Shown here one piece after another: positions 1 through 10,368 of a stretch of DNA of 64,000 bases (the stretch's first letter is position 1; every line of letters starts with the position of its first letter). The notes under the pieces are model-generated. The model searched no databases and had not been told where the DNA came from. It was given only the letters and a program-made list of their open reading frames with translations. Source of the stretch: Austropuccinia psidii (Eukaryota > Basidiomycota > Pucciniomycetes > Pucciniales > Sphaerophragmiaceae); the NCBI GenBank assembly GCA_023105745.1, contig JALGQZ010000004.1, positions 38,268,437 through 38,332,436 on the forward strand, in the 5' to 3' direction. A program made the position numbers and the translations under genes.

Positions 1-1449
1 CTTAAGAGATAATTTAATAATAAGATTCTATATATAATAAAACGTTGCCTGTTTAAATGTCTAAAATTATTGGATTGATAATTGATGGTGGACAAAAACA
101 GTATTGAAAAGAGTATTTTTATGTCTACAGAGCAGCTCTCATGATTCATAATGGATATAGAGGGCGTTCTCAGGCCAAAATTGAAAAACCATGCTTAAAA
201 ATAAGGTTCTTAACTTAAGGTAACTTATTTTTAATTCCACTTTAAATTTACCAGTGTTGTTCTTAGCTCCAAGTAACTTTAAGCCTCATTCAAGTTAATT
301 ATTTGAATCTTTAATAAGAAATAAGCTTGTTTATATTAAATTTCATCACATGAGAAACTTAAAAATAGAGTTTCAAGCAGAAATCTCTTAACCTCAATTT
401 TTAATTAATTTTTAAGGAAATCTTAATTTTCTTTAAGTATAATCAAAAGAGTAAATTTACAGGATAATTACCCAGGAAATTTGTTTATAAAAGATATTCA
501 AAATTTAGTTTATATATAGATATTATTAAGCTGTAAGATGTGTGAATCCTTTAAGCAAATCCATTAGAAATTGGATTTTTAATGAATTTTTGAAGTTATT
601 GCTATTTTTCCATGTAAAATAGCAATACACACTAAACCTTAGCTTATTATAAGGTTTTAATGCTTGTAAACTTAAAGTTTTAAGCTCATTTAAGCTTTGA
701 CAGGTCTCAAAACTTTAATTTCAAGCCTGCATATTGCAATTTACCCTTTGGCAGCTTGAAATTCCTGTCCAAATTGGGATAAAACCAGTTTAAACCTTAA
801 GGCTGGAACAAAGTCTAATCTTAAAGTTTAAATAAGGTTGAAAATCCTCCAATACAGGTGGACAACCTTAATTGAATCCTTGCAGATCCAAAAATTTGGG
901 TACCCCAGCTCTGTTTGGTCTTTTTCCTTTTTCCCACCTTTTTGCATGGATTTTTCCCTTTTATTCATTTAAAGCCATACTATGGCCTTAAACAATTTTA
1001 AATTGAGCTCACAGAGGATTTACATTCTGTATGGAAAATCCTTACCCAATTTAGTAAATATACACAACACCTCAATTTTAACTAAAATTTTGGTAAGTTT
1101 GCATAAGCCCTATGCAACTTTAAACTTATGCTTATTTAAGCTTAAATTTAACAAATTTAAAAAAATGTTAAAAAAGTTACATTAGCACTGTGAGATTCTT
1201 AAATCTTGCAATAACATGAGAAAGAAATCTTTTTGGGCATAACACCCTATGGGTGTACCTAGGTCATTTTTTCTGTAGAATCCAAAAATGACATAATAAT
1301 TATAACTTTGTTTATCCAAAAAAAAGTTATACTTTTTTTTGTTTTTTTTATTTGAAATTAAATTGAAAAGTCTGTTGAAGACTAAATCAGATGTATATAA
1401 AATCATTTGTGGCCTTATGGGTATGCTATACATACCTCACAGGCTCACA
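1..1449 (-). repeat. LTR of a decayed element, cut by the window edge
   Basis: On the minus strand this LTR begins at 1449 with TGTGAGCC and runs left past base 1. The same sequence recurs in the opposite orientation from 24582 rightward; for example, the stretches near 1170-1310 and 24720-24850 match as reverse complements. A purine-rich stretch on the minus strand lies just outside the LTR start (about 1450-1462), as expected for a polypurine tract before a 3' LTR. Short open frames here show no sign of coding. Confidence 0.65.
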
Positions 1450-2439
1450 AATATGGCCCCTCCATTTAGTCCCAATTGGAGTGCTGGTGAAAAAAGCTTC
1501 CCAAGGTATATAACACCATTTATGGCTATTATGGGTGTTGAAGGCAAAAGGTGGCCAAACACTTTCTGTAGGAGCTTCCTTACAAACATTTGATAAGGTG
1601 GGACTTGATGGCCTCAAGGGCTTTCTGGTTGGTTTGGACAGCTCTGGTGTTTTTGGCTATTTTTGCATTATTTGGCCAAAGCTAGTGTATACTGGCTGAA
1701 AGCTGTATTTTTTCATAAATGTGCAACATCTGAAGAATTGGCAATTAAGCCCCAAATTTCCCAATATGGAACCTTGTTCATATTTCCCTTTTTTTTTGGG
1801 ACAATAGCATTTAAGCAAAAAACACAACAAAAAGGGCAGAAATAAAAAATAGTATTTAAAGCTTAAAAAGCCTTGTAAATCCTTTTGAGCTGTATTTTAC
1901 CAGTGGATTGGGAAATTCCAAAAGGCAGAAATCTTCCAAGAATTCCCTTGGGTTAGTTAAGGGGCCACATTGGATCCAGACAATGAAATGACCAAAAAGG
2001 CCAAGAAAAGTGAATATGAGCAATTTGCCCAATTCCATAAATTTGATATGACAGAGAAGCTCCATATATTTATCCAAAGTTTTATTTTCCATTATTATGA
2101 AACTCACTTATCAGGACTTATTTACTGAAATATTCTCCATAATTATATATAAGCTTTTCCTTTACCAGGTTTGGAGTTTTGCATATTTACCAAGTTATAG
2201 AAATCCCAACTTTATTGTAGTAAGTGAGTATGTAGTTCATCAACTAGAAGAAGTTCTTTTATATTCCCAATATTAAAATCTTCAATAATTTAATCATCAT
2301 AAATTGAATAATCTTGGCTAGTGTCTTTTTTTCCTCTGTATTTTGGACCTCTTCAATGACTTTCACTTCATTTATTTTGGTCTTCTTAATGAAAGTACTG
2401 ACACAAATTTATTTAATCCCATATTTTTGAAACTCTAAT
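1450..2439. other. AT-rich interior of a decayed retroelement, no gene seen
   Basis: This stretch lies between the LTR relic on the left and the gag relic on the right. Short open frames on both strands have no recognisable domain and look like chance frames in AT-rich DNA. If it belongs to the same element as its flanks, the whole pol region has been deleted, because only about 1 kb separates gag from the 3' LTR. Confidence 0.5.
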
Positions 2440-4100
2440 ATAGACCTCTAGTTTTTCATTTTCCCTCTTGGATTATATAGTATATTACTGGATTAAAAAA
2501 GAGTTTTAGTTTACCAATATTGGTCCTAGAAATGTTCTCTTTTATTGCATTTATATAGTTCTCTGTTGATAAAGGGAATAAAACTCTGCACTTGATACAA
2601 ATTTTTAGATAACCCCCACATTTTATCAGTATCTTGAAGCTAATAATTGATTCCGACATATATAGTTGTAAACCCAGATTATGTGCTTTTTCTTGAGATA
2701 CAGAGCTAGTTGTTTATTCCTTTTCAAATACAAAGATGGAATTTACAAAAATATTATCAGTTTCAAATCTCCAAGAGCTTTTGGACTATTTTGTGATAAT
2801 TTCAAATCTCCAAAAATGATTTATGCCATTTTCTTGTCTCATCTTGTATTACAATTTCTTGGCAGTCCTGGGGAAGCAAATAGTGTAATCGTTTCACCAT
2901 GGATTCATCTTGTGTTTCAAATTATTCTTTTAAAATATCTATTGTTCTTATCAATTCAATTTTTTATATTCTCCTTCACCAGATGATGCTGGAAATTCTT
3001 CTAGTTTGGGGATTTTGTTTCAGTAAATTTCATATCTAAAGGGTTGTCCCTTGGAAATGGGTTTACACTGTCTTTTGGGTAAGGTTTACCCCTGTTAAAG
3101 GTGTAGAGTATCAAGGCATATGGGAGCTTTTTTAATAAGCCTTATTATGGATTTGATTCAAATTTGAAATTATTTTCTCCTTCCATTTTTCTCTACCTTC
3201 ATTACTCTTTCTAAAGTTTTCAGTGAAAATACTTCTTATCATTTGTGTGACTTTTTTTTCCAAATCCATAATTTTTTCATTGATATTATTAATGGAGTTA
3301 TTATCCAATTCATCATATCTTTCTTTAATAATTGTTATATTATGCTCATTTATGTCACATTTTTCTAAAATAAACAGAAAAATCATAATTGTCATCTTAC
3401 ACTATTTAATCATTATTCTTTCATTTCTTTTCAGTTCACTAATATTGGATGTTAATTTCTTCTATTATTCATCAAATTAGTTAATTTCTAAATTAATTTT
3501 TGAATAATTTGCTTAATTTCATTTATCATTATTATGGAAAGTTCCTTTTCATCCTTTCTTGTCACTTGGTTGTACACTCAATGAGAGGCCTTGCCATATT
3601 GAACATACTTTCCATGGCTGATGGCTCTAATTTTATTACCCCGTACCCTTGTGGGTAAGCTATGTGACAATTCTATTTTCGTTTCCCCTTATTATTATTT
3701 TTCTGGGACCTCCCTGTTTGTTTTTGGGTCCTTGTTGACTTCTGGAGCAGGTTTTCACTACAGGTCCTTCTTTCTCTAAGTCTAGGATCATTACCAGTTC
3801 TTTTCTTTGCTCCACTGACAGAATCCTCTGCATCTTGAGCCAATTCTTTATTTTCTTGACTTTTTCCTTACAAAGAAATGGGACTCCAACCTCCCAAGAG
3901 CTCTATGTTATTCTCCTGACCCATGAAGCTCTTTATTTATTAGTATGATTTCATTTCCCCCTGCCAAATCTTTGAGAATATTTCCCATTTTTCCTCTTTG
4001 GCTTCTCTGAACCATCCTTTGTACTGAGGCTGATCTCTATTTCTGACACTTGAAAGTGATTCACCCCTGAAATAATACTATGAATGGGCTATGTCTCAGC
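2440..4100 (-). pseudogene. Decayed gag of an element-B relative
   Basis: On the minus strand, the frame at 2456-2659 contains KCGG followed by ENYINAIKENISRTNIGKLK, matching the element B gag segment with KCGG and [18 protein letters not shown]. The frame at 3132-3395 is a charged coiled-coil-like piece resembling the heptad-rich N-terminal part of the same gag. DNA near 3590-3630 also resembles the element B gag DNA near 34380-34410. The reading frame is broken many times. It reads in the same direction as the LTR at 1-1449, so the two probably belong to one old element. No intact product is expected. Confidence 0.6.
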
Positions 4101-4548
4101 ATTTATTTGCAAATTAGTGGCTACAGACCTTGAGGAATGTGGAAGAACTGGAATCGAGCAAATATTCCTTCTTTATTTGTTTCTACCTTTTTTGACTTTG
4201 TAATTATGTTTTCCTACTTGTCTAAATCCATATTTCTGTACTGGATAGTTTCTTCTATTTTTGGCATGTACCATTTCCAAATCAATAAAAGAGTTTTTTG
4301 TAAGAGTTAATATTGATAAAAGCAATGGTTTTGGTGATTGTTTTTTTAATTATGTCTAAAAAATTCATTTTTTAGGATATATTGACTTCCAAACTTTCTT
4401 CATATTATGAACTGGTGATATACCTCCCACTGGGGTTTTTACCAACTGAAATACATTTGATCAAACACACTGAGAATTCTGAAATAAATTTATTATATAA
4501 TTGAATGAGATTCTTTATCAGTTTCATAATTTTTTAGAGAAAAATTAA
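4101..4548. other. AT-rich flank of element A, no gene seen
   Basis: Low-complexity AT-rich sequence that probably continues the decayed element into which element A inserted. Nothing recognisable was seen. Confidence 0.4.
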
Positions 4549-4553
4549 TACTA
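4549..4553. repeat. Target-site duplication of element A, left copy (TACTA)
   Basis: TACTA lies immediately before the left LTR. The identical five bases occur at 15471-15475, immediately after the right LTR. A 5-bp duplication is normal for Ty3/gypsy integration. Confidence 0.9.
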
Positions 4554-6037
4554 TGTCACAACCATGGCAATTCACCTCCTTGGATCCCCATATGGCATAT
4601 CAAGCCATAGTTCTCTTATGGCCAATTGGCCATATCCATCACCAGTGGCCAATATGGCCACGTCATCATCTTATGGACCTTTTATGGCCATTTGTGTTTT
4701 GGAGCCTTCATGGCCCTTCACCTCAATCCAGAACCCATAGTGGCAATTTATGCCCAAATGGGTATTTCTGGTCATTTCCCTCAAAACCAGGGGAAATGGC
4801 CCAAAATGGCTGTTTTTGGCCATTTGGGCTCATAATGCGCATTTGCGCATTTTGCGCACTTTTGTGCATTTGTGCACTTTTTGCGCACTTTGCGCATTTG
4901 CGCATTTTTGCGCACTTTGACGCAAAGTGTCCAAAAGACACTTTCCTGCCTTTTGGGCCAGTTTTTGGCTCAGAACCCAAAAGTGGCCAAAAACCCCAAA
5001 GGGCCCAGAAACACCTTTCCAAGCTCTGAAGCCATCACATCCATCCTTTTCCCCTCTGCCTTTCCATCTCAAGACCTTTGGGCGTATTCTTCTTACCAAT
5101 GAACCAATATGCCATAAATGATGTTATATATCATTGTGCATCATTTTTCAACAGCAATTCAATGGTGGCAATATCAAATGGTCATTTCAACATTCCAACA
5201 TCTCATCACGTCATCAAGGCACCCAATCATTCAGAGAAATCATCAAGGCTCAAGAGCAAGTGTTTCAGTGTCAAAGACCAATGACACCATCAAGCAGTCA
5301 TTGGTTATTCTCACTCCAAGTATTCCTTCCAATGGAATACTGTCAATTCATTCTCAAAAGTTTATTCAAGAGGCAATTCCAAAAGAAGTTGTCAAGTGTC
5401 AAAGCTCCACTCAATCCATCTTGGCAACCATATTCATTTCAATACAGTCTGGATCCACCAAGAACTGTCTTTCATTTTCAAGCATGGGAAGTTCATTCAA
5501 CCCAATTCAATTTCAATATTAGCCAGCTGTATCAATTCCCAAAACAATCAATACAGCCTCAAGGATCAATACAGATCAGTTTTCAGCCTGAAGAGCTCAA
5601 GCTCCCAACCTTTCACATATACCGGCTACCCTTTCCACCCTGGGGGGTTTTTCCCCAGTTAATTAATATACTTTGATTTTATTTTATATTTATTTTCTTT
5701 TCATTTTTAGTTAAGCAAATACTGATATTATTAAGTCAGTCATTTAGCACCTTTCTCTTTCTCTTTCTTTGCCTGTCAATGGATATTTGGTGGTCATATC
5801 CTTACTAATTCCATTGTTCATTTTTGGCAGGTTGAAACAGTGATTAAGGACTTACTTGGTTGGCTCTTTGGCCATTTGGCTTCCCTTTCCTCTTTGCATC
5901 TCATCTTGTACCTGCATATCTTTTAGAGGAATTTATTCTTATTCTTTTATTCTTTATTCTGTTGGAGTCTTCCAAGTGAGTTCCCTGATTTCTGAGTGCC
6001 AGGCCACTCTTGTATTTCCACTAGAGCCCCTGTGACA
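4554..6037 (+). repeat. Left (5') LTR of element A
   Basis: 1484 bp, from TGTCACAACC to CCTGTGACA. It matches the right LTR along its whole length apart from single-base changes and about 54 extra bases of a TGCGCA/GTGCATTT-type repeat at roughly 4840-4920. The U3 region is rich in TGGCC/GGCCA words. Open frames that run through the LTR recur identically in the other LTR and are not genes. Confidence 0.92.
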
Positions 6038-6751
6038 TTATATTAATTAACTCACAATTTCTTCTTCATTCTGTTCATTCTTTCTGTATAATTTCATTCA
6101 CTCATTTCATTGAAATTATGATTCTTTTACGCTTATGAACTTAATGATTCATCGTCATCTCTCAATTTTCTTTCATTCATTCTTCATTTTAAAAATTGAA
6201 AGCTGACCCATTTTTAATTTTGTTATTCTTTTTAAAAATCTTTTCAAATCATAAAATTTTCATTTCATTCATAATTTAGGCGTCATCTTGATTTTCTTTG
6301 ATTTTCAAATTTTTTCATCAAGATATTCAGACACGTTCTTCACATCAAGATTGATAATTGATTCATTCTTCAAGAATTTTGGTTTTTAAGGAAGAATTCA
6401 CTTGATTTTGATTGATTAATTTATTTGACATATTTGATATTGACCTCAAGAAAATTGATTGACCTGAAGATTTCATTGATTTTGCTGATTTTTCACATCA
6501 GGAATTTTGACATAAATTGATTTTTCTTCAAGATTTCATTTGATTGATTGATTTTTGCAAGATTTTTGATTTTTGATTGATTTGATTCATTGATTTTTTG
6601 ACTTCAAGACTTCATTTGATTTTGATTTATTGACGTACTTGAAGATTTTCATTTTGATTCATTCCTTTTCCTCAAGATTTGATTGTTGACTCTTTTCACT
6701 TCAAGCAAATTTTGATTCTTATTCATTTAATTCGATTTTATTCCTGATATC
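6038..6751 (+). other. Leader of element A
   Basis: 714 bp between the left LTR and the gag start codon, rich in T and in degenerate GATTTTGATT and TCAAGA words. No open frame of note. It presumably forms the 5' untranslated part of the genomic RNA and may hold the packaging signal; this is inferred from position only. Confidence 0.6.
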
Positions 6752-8074
6752 ATGCCTGTTCAACATTCACCTCCGGCAAGACAGACAAGATCTCAGGCCA
6801 GAGCTCAAGCTGTTCTCACTCCAACTCCAAGAGCTCCTCTAGATGGCACCCCAGCAGTTCCTCAACTGAGGGCCCAATTAGATAGAGGACCCCGCATGGA
6901 AGGAGCAGCACCATCCAGGAAGGAAGGAAGAGGGCCTAGAAGATCAAGTTCATTTTCAGGAGTAGTTGGCAGATTTCCAGGAACTTCAAGGACTATTTTC
7001 AAAGGTCCAGGTGAAGATGGTGAAGAGGAGGAGGAGAATTCTGTGGAAGAGGAAGAGTCTGATGGTACTGAAGGTGTTCCTGCTCCGGTGGAAGCATCCC
7101 AAGGTACTGGAAGGCCAACACTAGCCCAGTCTAATCAGTCTGAACCATCCCTATTGGCCATCATGCAGCAAATGACTCAGATTATGGCCAATCTTCAAGC
7201 AGCTTCATCTTCTGAAGCATCAAGACCACCAGCCTTCAAGACTCCATCTATGAAGGCACCGGAATGCTTTGATGGGACTCAGCCCTTCAAAGTTAGAAGC
7301 TTTATTCAGTCTTGTCAATTGATATTTCATAATGATCTGGCAAATTTTTCTCAAGACAGAAAGAAAGTTCTTTATGCCACTTCATTTCTCATTGGCCGGG
7401 CTGCAAAATGGATTGAGTCTTATCTTTCCAATCTCACCAATCAAGACTCAAATTATCTTCTCAATTCTTGGCGTTTATTTGAATCTCAACTCTTCACTCT
7501 ATTTGGTGACCCGAATGAAGTCAGAAAAGCAGAAGCTGAGTTGGATTCTTTAAGAATGAAAGAAGGTGGGCATGTATCCTTATACATTGCTGATTTCAGA
7601 AGTTTAGTCTCAAGAATCGGGGATTGGGGTGAAAGAGCTCTTATCCATCATTTCAGGAAGGGATTGCCATCCAGGATTTTGGATCAATTGGCCTCCCATC
7701 CTTCAAGAATTGACTCTCTTCAAGACTTAATGGACGTTACCCTGGAACTTGATACCAGGTACCATGAGAGGCAAAATGAAAAGAGTCATCATCAAGAGAA
7801 GAAGCCAGAAGCCTCAAAGTCAAGTTCTTCTCATCCTCAAAATTCTTCAAGCTCAAGTCAAAAGAAGAAGAAGAATTTTCAGAAGAGGGACAAGCCCCAT
7901 TCTTCTCTCTTGAATAAAGATTTCAAGCTCATGAATTCTGAAAAAGAAAGAAGAATCAAAGAGGGTCTTTGTACCTATTGTGGTGGGAAGCATAGTCTTG
8001 AGACCTGTTTTAAAAGGCCTCAAAACAAGCTTACCCAACCGTCAGGCAAATTTCCCAGCCAGGGAAAAGCCTGA
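6752..8074 (+). CDS. gag: Element A Gag, capsid and nucleocapsid precursor
   Basis: A 440-residue protein that should form the virus-like particle and bind element RNA. The N-terminal third is basic and proline-rich, then very acidic (Glu runs near residues 90-105). A retrotransposon gag domain begins near residue 172 (FDGTQPF) and runs to about 340. A serine- and lysine-rich linker leads to one zinc knuckle near residues 406-418 (CTYCGGKHSLETC, spacing C-x2-C-x3-H-x4-C, one residue shorter than the retroviral form). The first ATG of the frame opens it. The stop at 8072-8074 sits just after a slippery heptamer, so part of translation should pass into pol. The frame is intact, so Gag may still be made from this otherwise broken copy. 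Confidence 0.9.
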   Translation: MPVQHSPPARQTRSQARAQAVLTPTPRAPLDGTPAVPQLRAQLDRGPRMEGAAPSRKEGRGPRRSSSFSGVVGRFPGTSRTIFKGPGEDGEEEEENSVEEEESDGTEGVPAPVEASQGTGRPTLAQSNQSEPSLLAIMQQMTQIMANLQAASSSEASRPPAFKTPSMKAPECFDGTQPFKVRSFIQSCQLIFHNDLANFSQDRKKVLYATSFLIGRAAKWIESYLSNLTNQDSNYLLNSWRLFESQLFTLFGDPNEVRKAEAELDSLRMKEGGHVSLYIADFRSLVSRIGDWGERALIHHFRKGLPSRILDQLASHPSRIDSLQDLMDVTLELDTRYHERQNEKSHHQEKKPEASKSSSSHPQNSSSSSQKKKKNFQKRDKPHSSLLNKDFKLMNSEKERRIKEGLCTYCGGKHSLETCFKRPQNKLTQPSGKFPSQGKA

Positions 8075-8928
8075 GTGAAGATCATGTTGTGTTCAATGGT
8101 CTTCACAGTTTTCCATCCAGAGCACAATTGTGTATTCTGAATACTGGTGTCAAGAATTCTCTTAAATTTTTTGTTTTTTCTTCTCTTTCTGATGTTTTTT
8201 ACAGTATTCTCATTGATTATGGTGCTACCAACTCATTTGTTGCAAAGAAGTTTGTTCACAAGTATTCATTGACTACGTCAGAGCTTCCAGAGAAGATTCC
8301 CCTCATCATTTTAGACTCCTCTGAGTCTCCTTCTTTATTTGTGACTCACCATACTAAATATATGGTTGAGCTCCCTTCCTTCCCAAGCTTTGAATGGGAC
8401 TTTTTAGTCATTGATACTCCCAAGGGAGAAGACCTCATATTGGGCTTTGACTTTCTTAATCATTTTAATCCGTTTATTGATTGGAGGCAAGGATTGATCA
8501 CCTTTAATTCTGATCATAAGGACTATAATTATCCTTTAATTTCTTTCAGTAATGACTTTTCTTCTGCCAAATCATGTGCAGCTCTGGTTGGTGATTCTAG
8601 AACACCATCATTTCTGTCTTCTGTCCATATCCCTTCCCTTAATTCCCATCAGTCATTACTATCATCTAGAGATGAAGTCTTCAAAGAGATTCAAGATGCT
8701 GGAGAAGATAATTCTGTATCTTCACTTCATCTCTTCTTTGGGAATATGGACCTTCCTCCTTCATCTTATCATGACTCCCTGGAGGAGTTGTGGGATGAAG
8801 AGGAAGAGCCAGAAGAAATAGAAACCGTGATGAACGTTGTTCCTCCTGTTTATCACCAATACTTGGATGTATTCTCCAATTTGAAAGCAGAGAAACTTCC
8901 TCCTCACCACGCCTGTGATCATCATATT
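8014..8928 (+). pseudogene. pol: Element A Pol, first part: protease and start of RT
   Basis: The frame is open from 8014, overlaps gag by about 60 nt in the -1 frame, and has no ATG at its start, consistent with synthesis only as a Gag-Pol fusion. It encodes an aspartic protease: LIDYGATNSFV is the active-site loop, and GFDFLNHFNPFIDW lies at the end of the fold. The usual DSG or DTG triplet reads DYG, which probably cripples the enzyme. The frame then reaches the pre-RT segment (VFSNLKAEKLPPH) and is interrupted at 8929 by a solo LTR. It continues at 10374 in the same frame once the insert and one copy of the duplication are removed (1445 bp). Reading on into the LTR would add a short tail to a stop at 8982. 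Confidence 0.85.
8062..8106 (+). promoter_or_regulatory. Candidate -1 ribosomal frameshift signal, gag to pol
   Basis: The heptamer GGGAAAA at 8062-8068 is positioned as X XXY YYZ in the gag frame. After a 6-nt spacer that includes the gag stop codon, 8075-8084 (GTGAAGATCA) can pair with 8097-8106 (TGGTCTTCAC): ten base pairs with one G-U, closing a 12-nt loop. A slip of -1 leads exactly into the pol frame, which is open from 8014. Heptamer, spacing and stem fit the classical retroviral arrangement. Part of the loop (TTGTG) could pair with CACAA downstream to make a pseudoknot, but that is only a possibility. Confidence 0.75.
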
Positions 8929-10368
8929 TGTCAGCCTGTGACTCAAAACCAGAGCACAAGCATGACAGCCAAAATACCATAAACCAATGGTATAGCCAAA
9001 ATACCACCAAAACATGGAGCTGAGCCAAATTAGCTCAAAAGGTATCAAAAGAAAGAGGAAACCCACCTCTTCCTGAAAATATAAGTCCCATCACCATAGG
9101 ACAAGAAATAACAAAGTTATTCCTGCTCAAAGTTATTGCTGAGCATAAACCTTAATTTTCACCTCTCATCTAAAATCTAGAAGGAGAGGCTTAACCCCAT
9201 CAAATGGGTATTCAAAATGAAGCTCTAAGCCAGGGCTATCCAATGGTACTAGCCAAACTGAGCTAGCACCAGTATTACTTGAGTTATGGTCAAATTCAGA
9301 CCAAATAAGGGTGAACAAAACATTCACCTCTCATCTAACTTTTACAGTTTTAGTGTGAGATACTTAAAGTGGGGTCTTTTTGGAAAGAGCACAATCAGGG
9401 CTATCTGATGGTGTCATCCATTTCCTCATATCTCAACTAGAACAGAAGTTATTAGCCAAACAAGCTTAATACAGCTTTTTGCCCAAAACACGCCAATGTA
9501 TAAAAACACTTGTACATGGGATAACTTTGCCATATTTAATGATAGCCATGTCAAGTTGGGTACCATTGTATAGAGCTCACACAGGGCTATTCAATGAACC
9601 AACTTTGAGCTTGATATCTCAAAAACTGACAGAGTTATGACAATTTTAAGGTAAAATTCCCACCTGCTTTCATATACAGCCTTACCATGGGATAATACCC
9701 TATAACCATGAATATGAGGTGTCAAATAGACAAAGAAGCATGTTTTTACTTCAATACCTCATATTTCAGTCAATACTGGGGTCCCATACAGTTTCTGTAC
9801 AGCATTCTACGCGTCATACACGTCAGAATCAGGCTGTGAGGTCCCCAGATGAAAATTTTCACCCTGTATTGGTGAAAATTGCCCAGATGTGGTTTCAAAA
9901 CCACATCTGAGCCCAATACAGGGTATACAGGCTGTTTGCAAACCACAAGCCTGTCATGAGGAGTGAAAAATCTTCACTTCCTCTACGTGAAAAGGTCTAA
10001 TAACCTTTTCACCTCAATTTCAGCATAAAAGGAGGGCTTTTCACTGCCAAAACCCTTTCCTTATCCTGCTCTTGAATAACCTACGTAGTAAACTGTCAAA
10101 AACAGTTTTACTCTTGGTTAAATAATCAGGTATACTCTTAATTTAAAGTATTGTAGTCTTTATTATTGTAATCCAACAGGTAAAGCTGCACCCAGGGCTT
10201 TCAACAGCGCTCACCACCACTATATCTCTATAGTAAAGCCCTTTAAATCTTAAAATAAATCATTTATTATCAATATTATCATCTTTTAAAACCATTCTTA
10301 CCGTGTCACAGTCATAGTTAAAGCTTGTAAATACTCATATACACCTTTATCATAGACTCAGCCTGACA
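8929..10368 (+). mobile_element. Solo LTR inserted in pol of element A
   Basis: 1440 bp starting TGTCAGCC and ending CCTGACA, flanked by the 5-bp duplication ATATT (8924-8928 and 10369-10373). There are no internal element genes, so it is what remains after recombination between two LTRs. A TATA-like CATAAAAGG lies near 10024-10032 on the plus strand. Three copies of a CAGGGCTATYYRATG word occur at 9231, 9396 and 9592 in the U3 part. Its sequence differs from the LTRs of elements A, B and C, so it marks a further family. Small open frames inside it are not convincing genes. Confidence 0.88.
10024..10032 (+). promoter_or_regulatory. TATA-like box of the solo LTR
   Basis: CATAAAAGG followed by a pyrimidine-rich stretch, at the place expected for the U3/R boundary of a plus-strand LTR. 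Assigned by sequence resemblance only. Confidence 0.4.

Noticed and set aside
982..1185. Small frame with RIYILYGK, similar to one at 24815-25078
   Set aside because: The similarity comes from the inverted LTR copies, and the frame ends differ; no sign of selection on protein.
4553..5676. Several open frames in the element A LTR, repeated at 14067-15109
   Set aside because: They occur in both LTRs, overlap each other on both strands and have no domain; they reflect the LTR sequence.
8681..9066. Minus-strand frames of 101-115 codons
   Set aside because: Antisense of pol and solo LTR sequence with no recognisable content.
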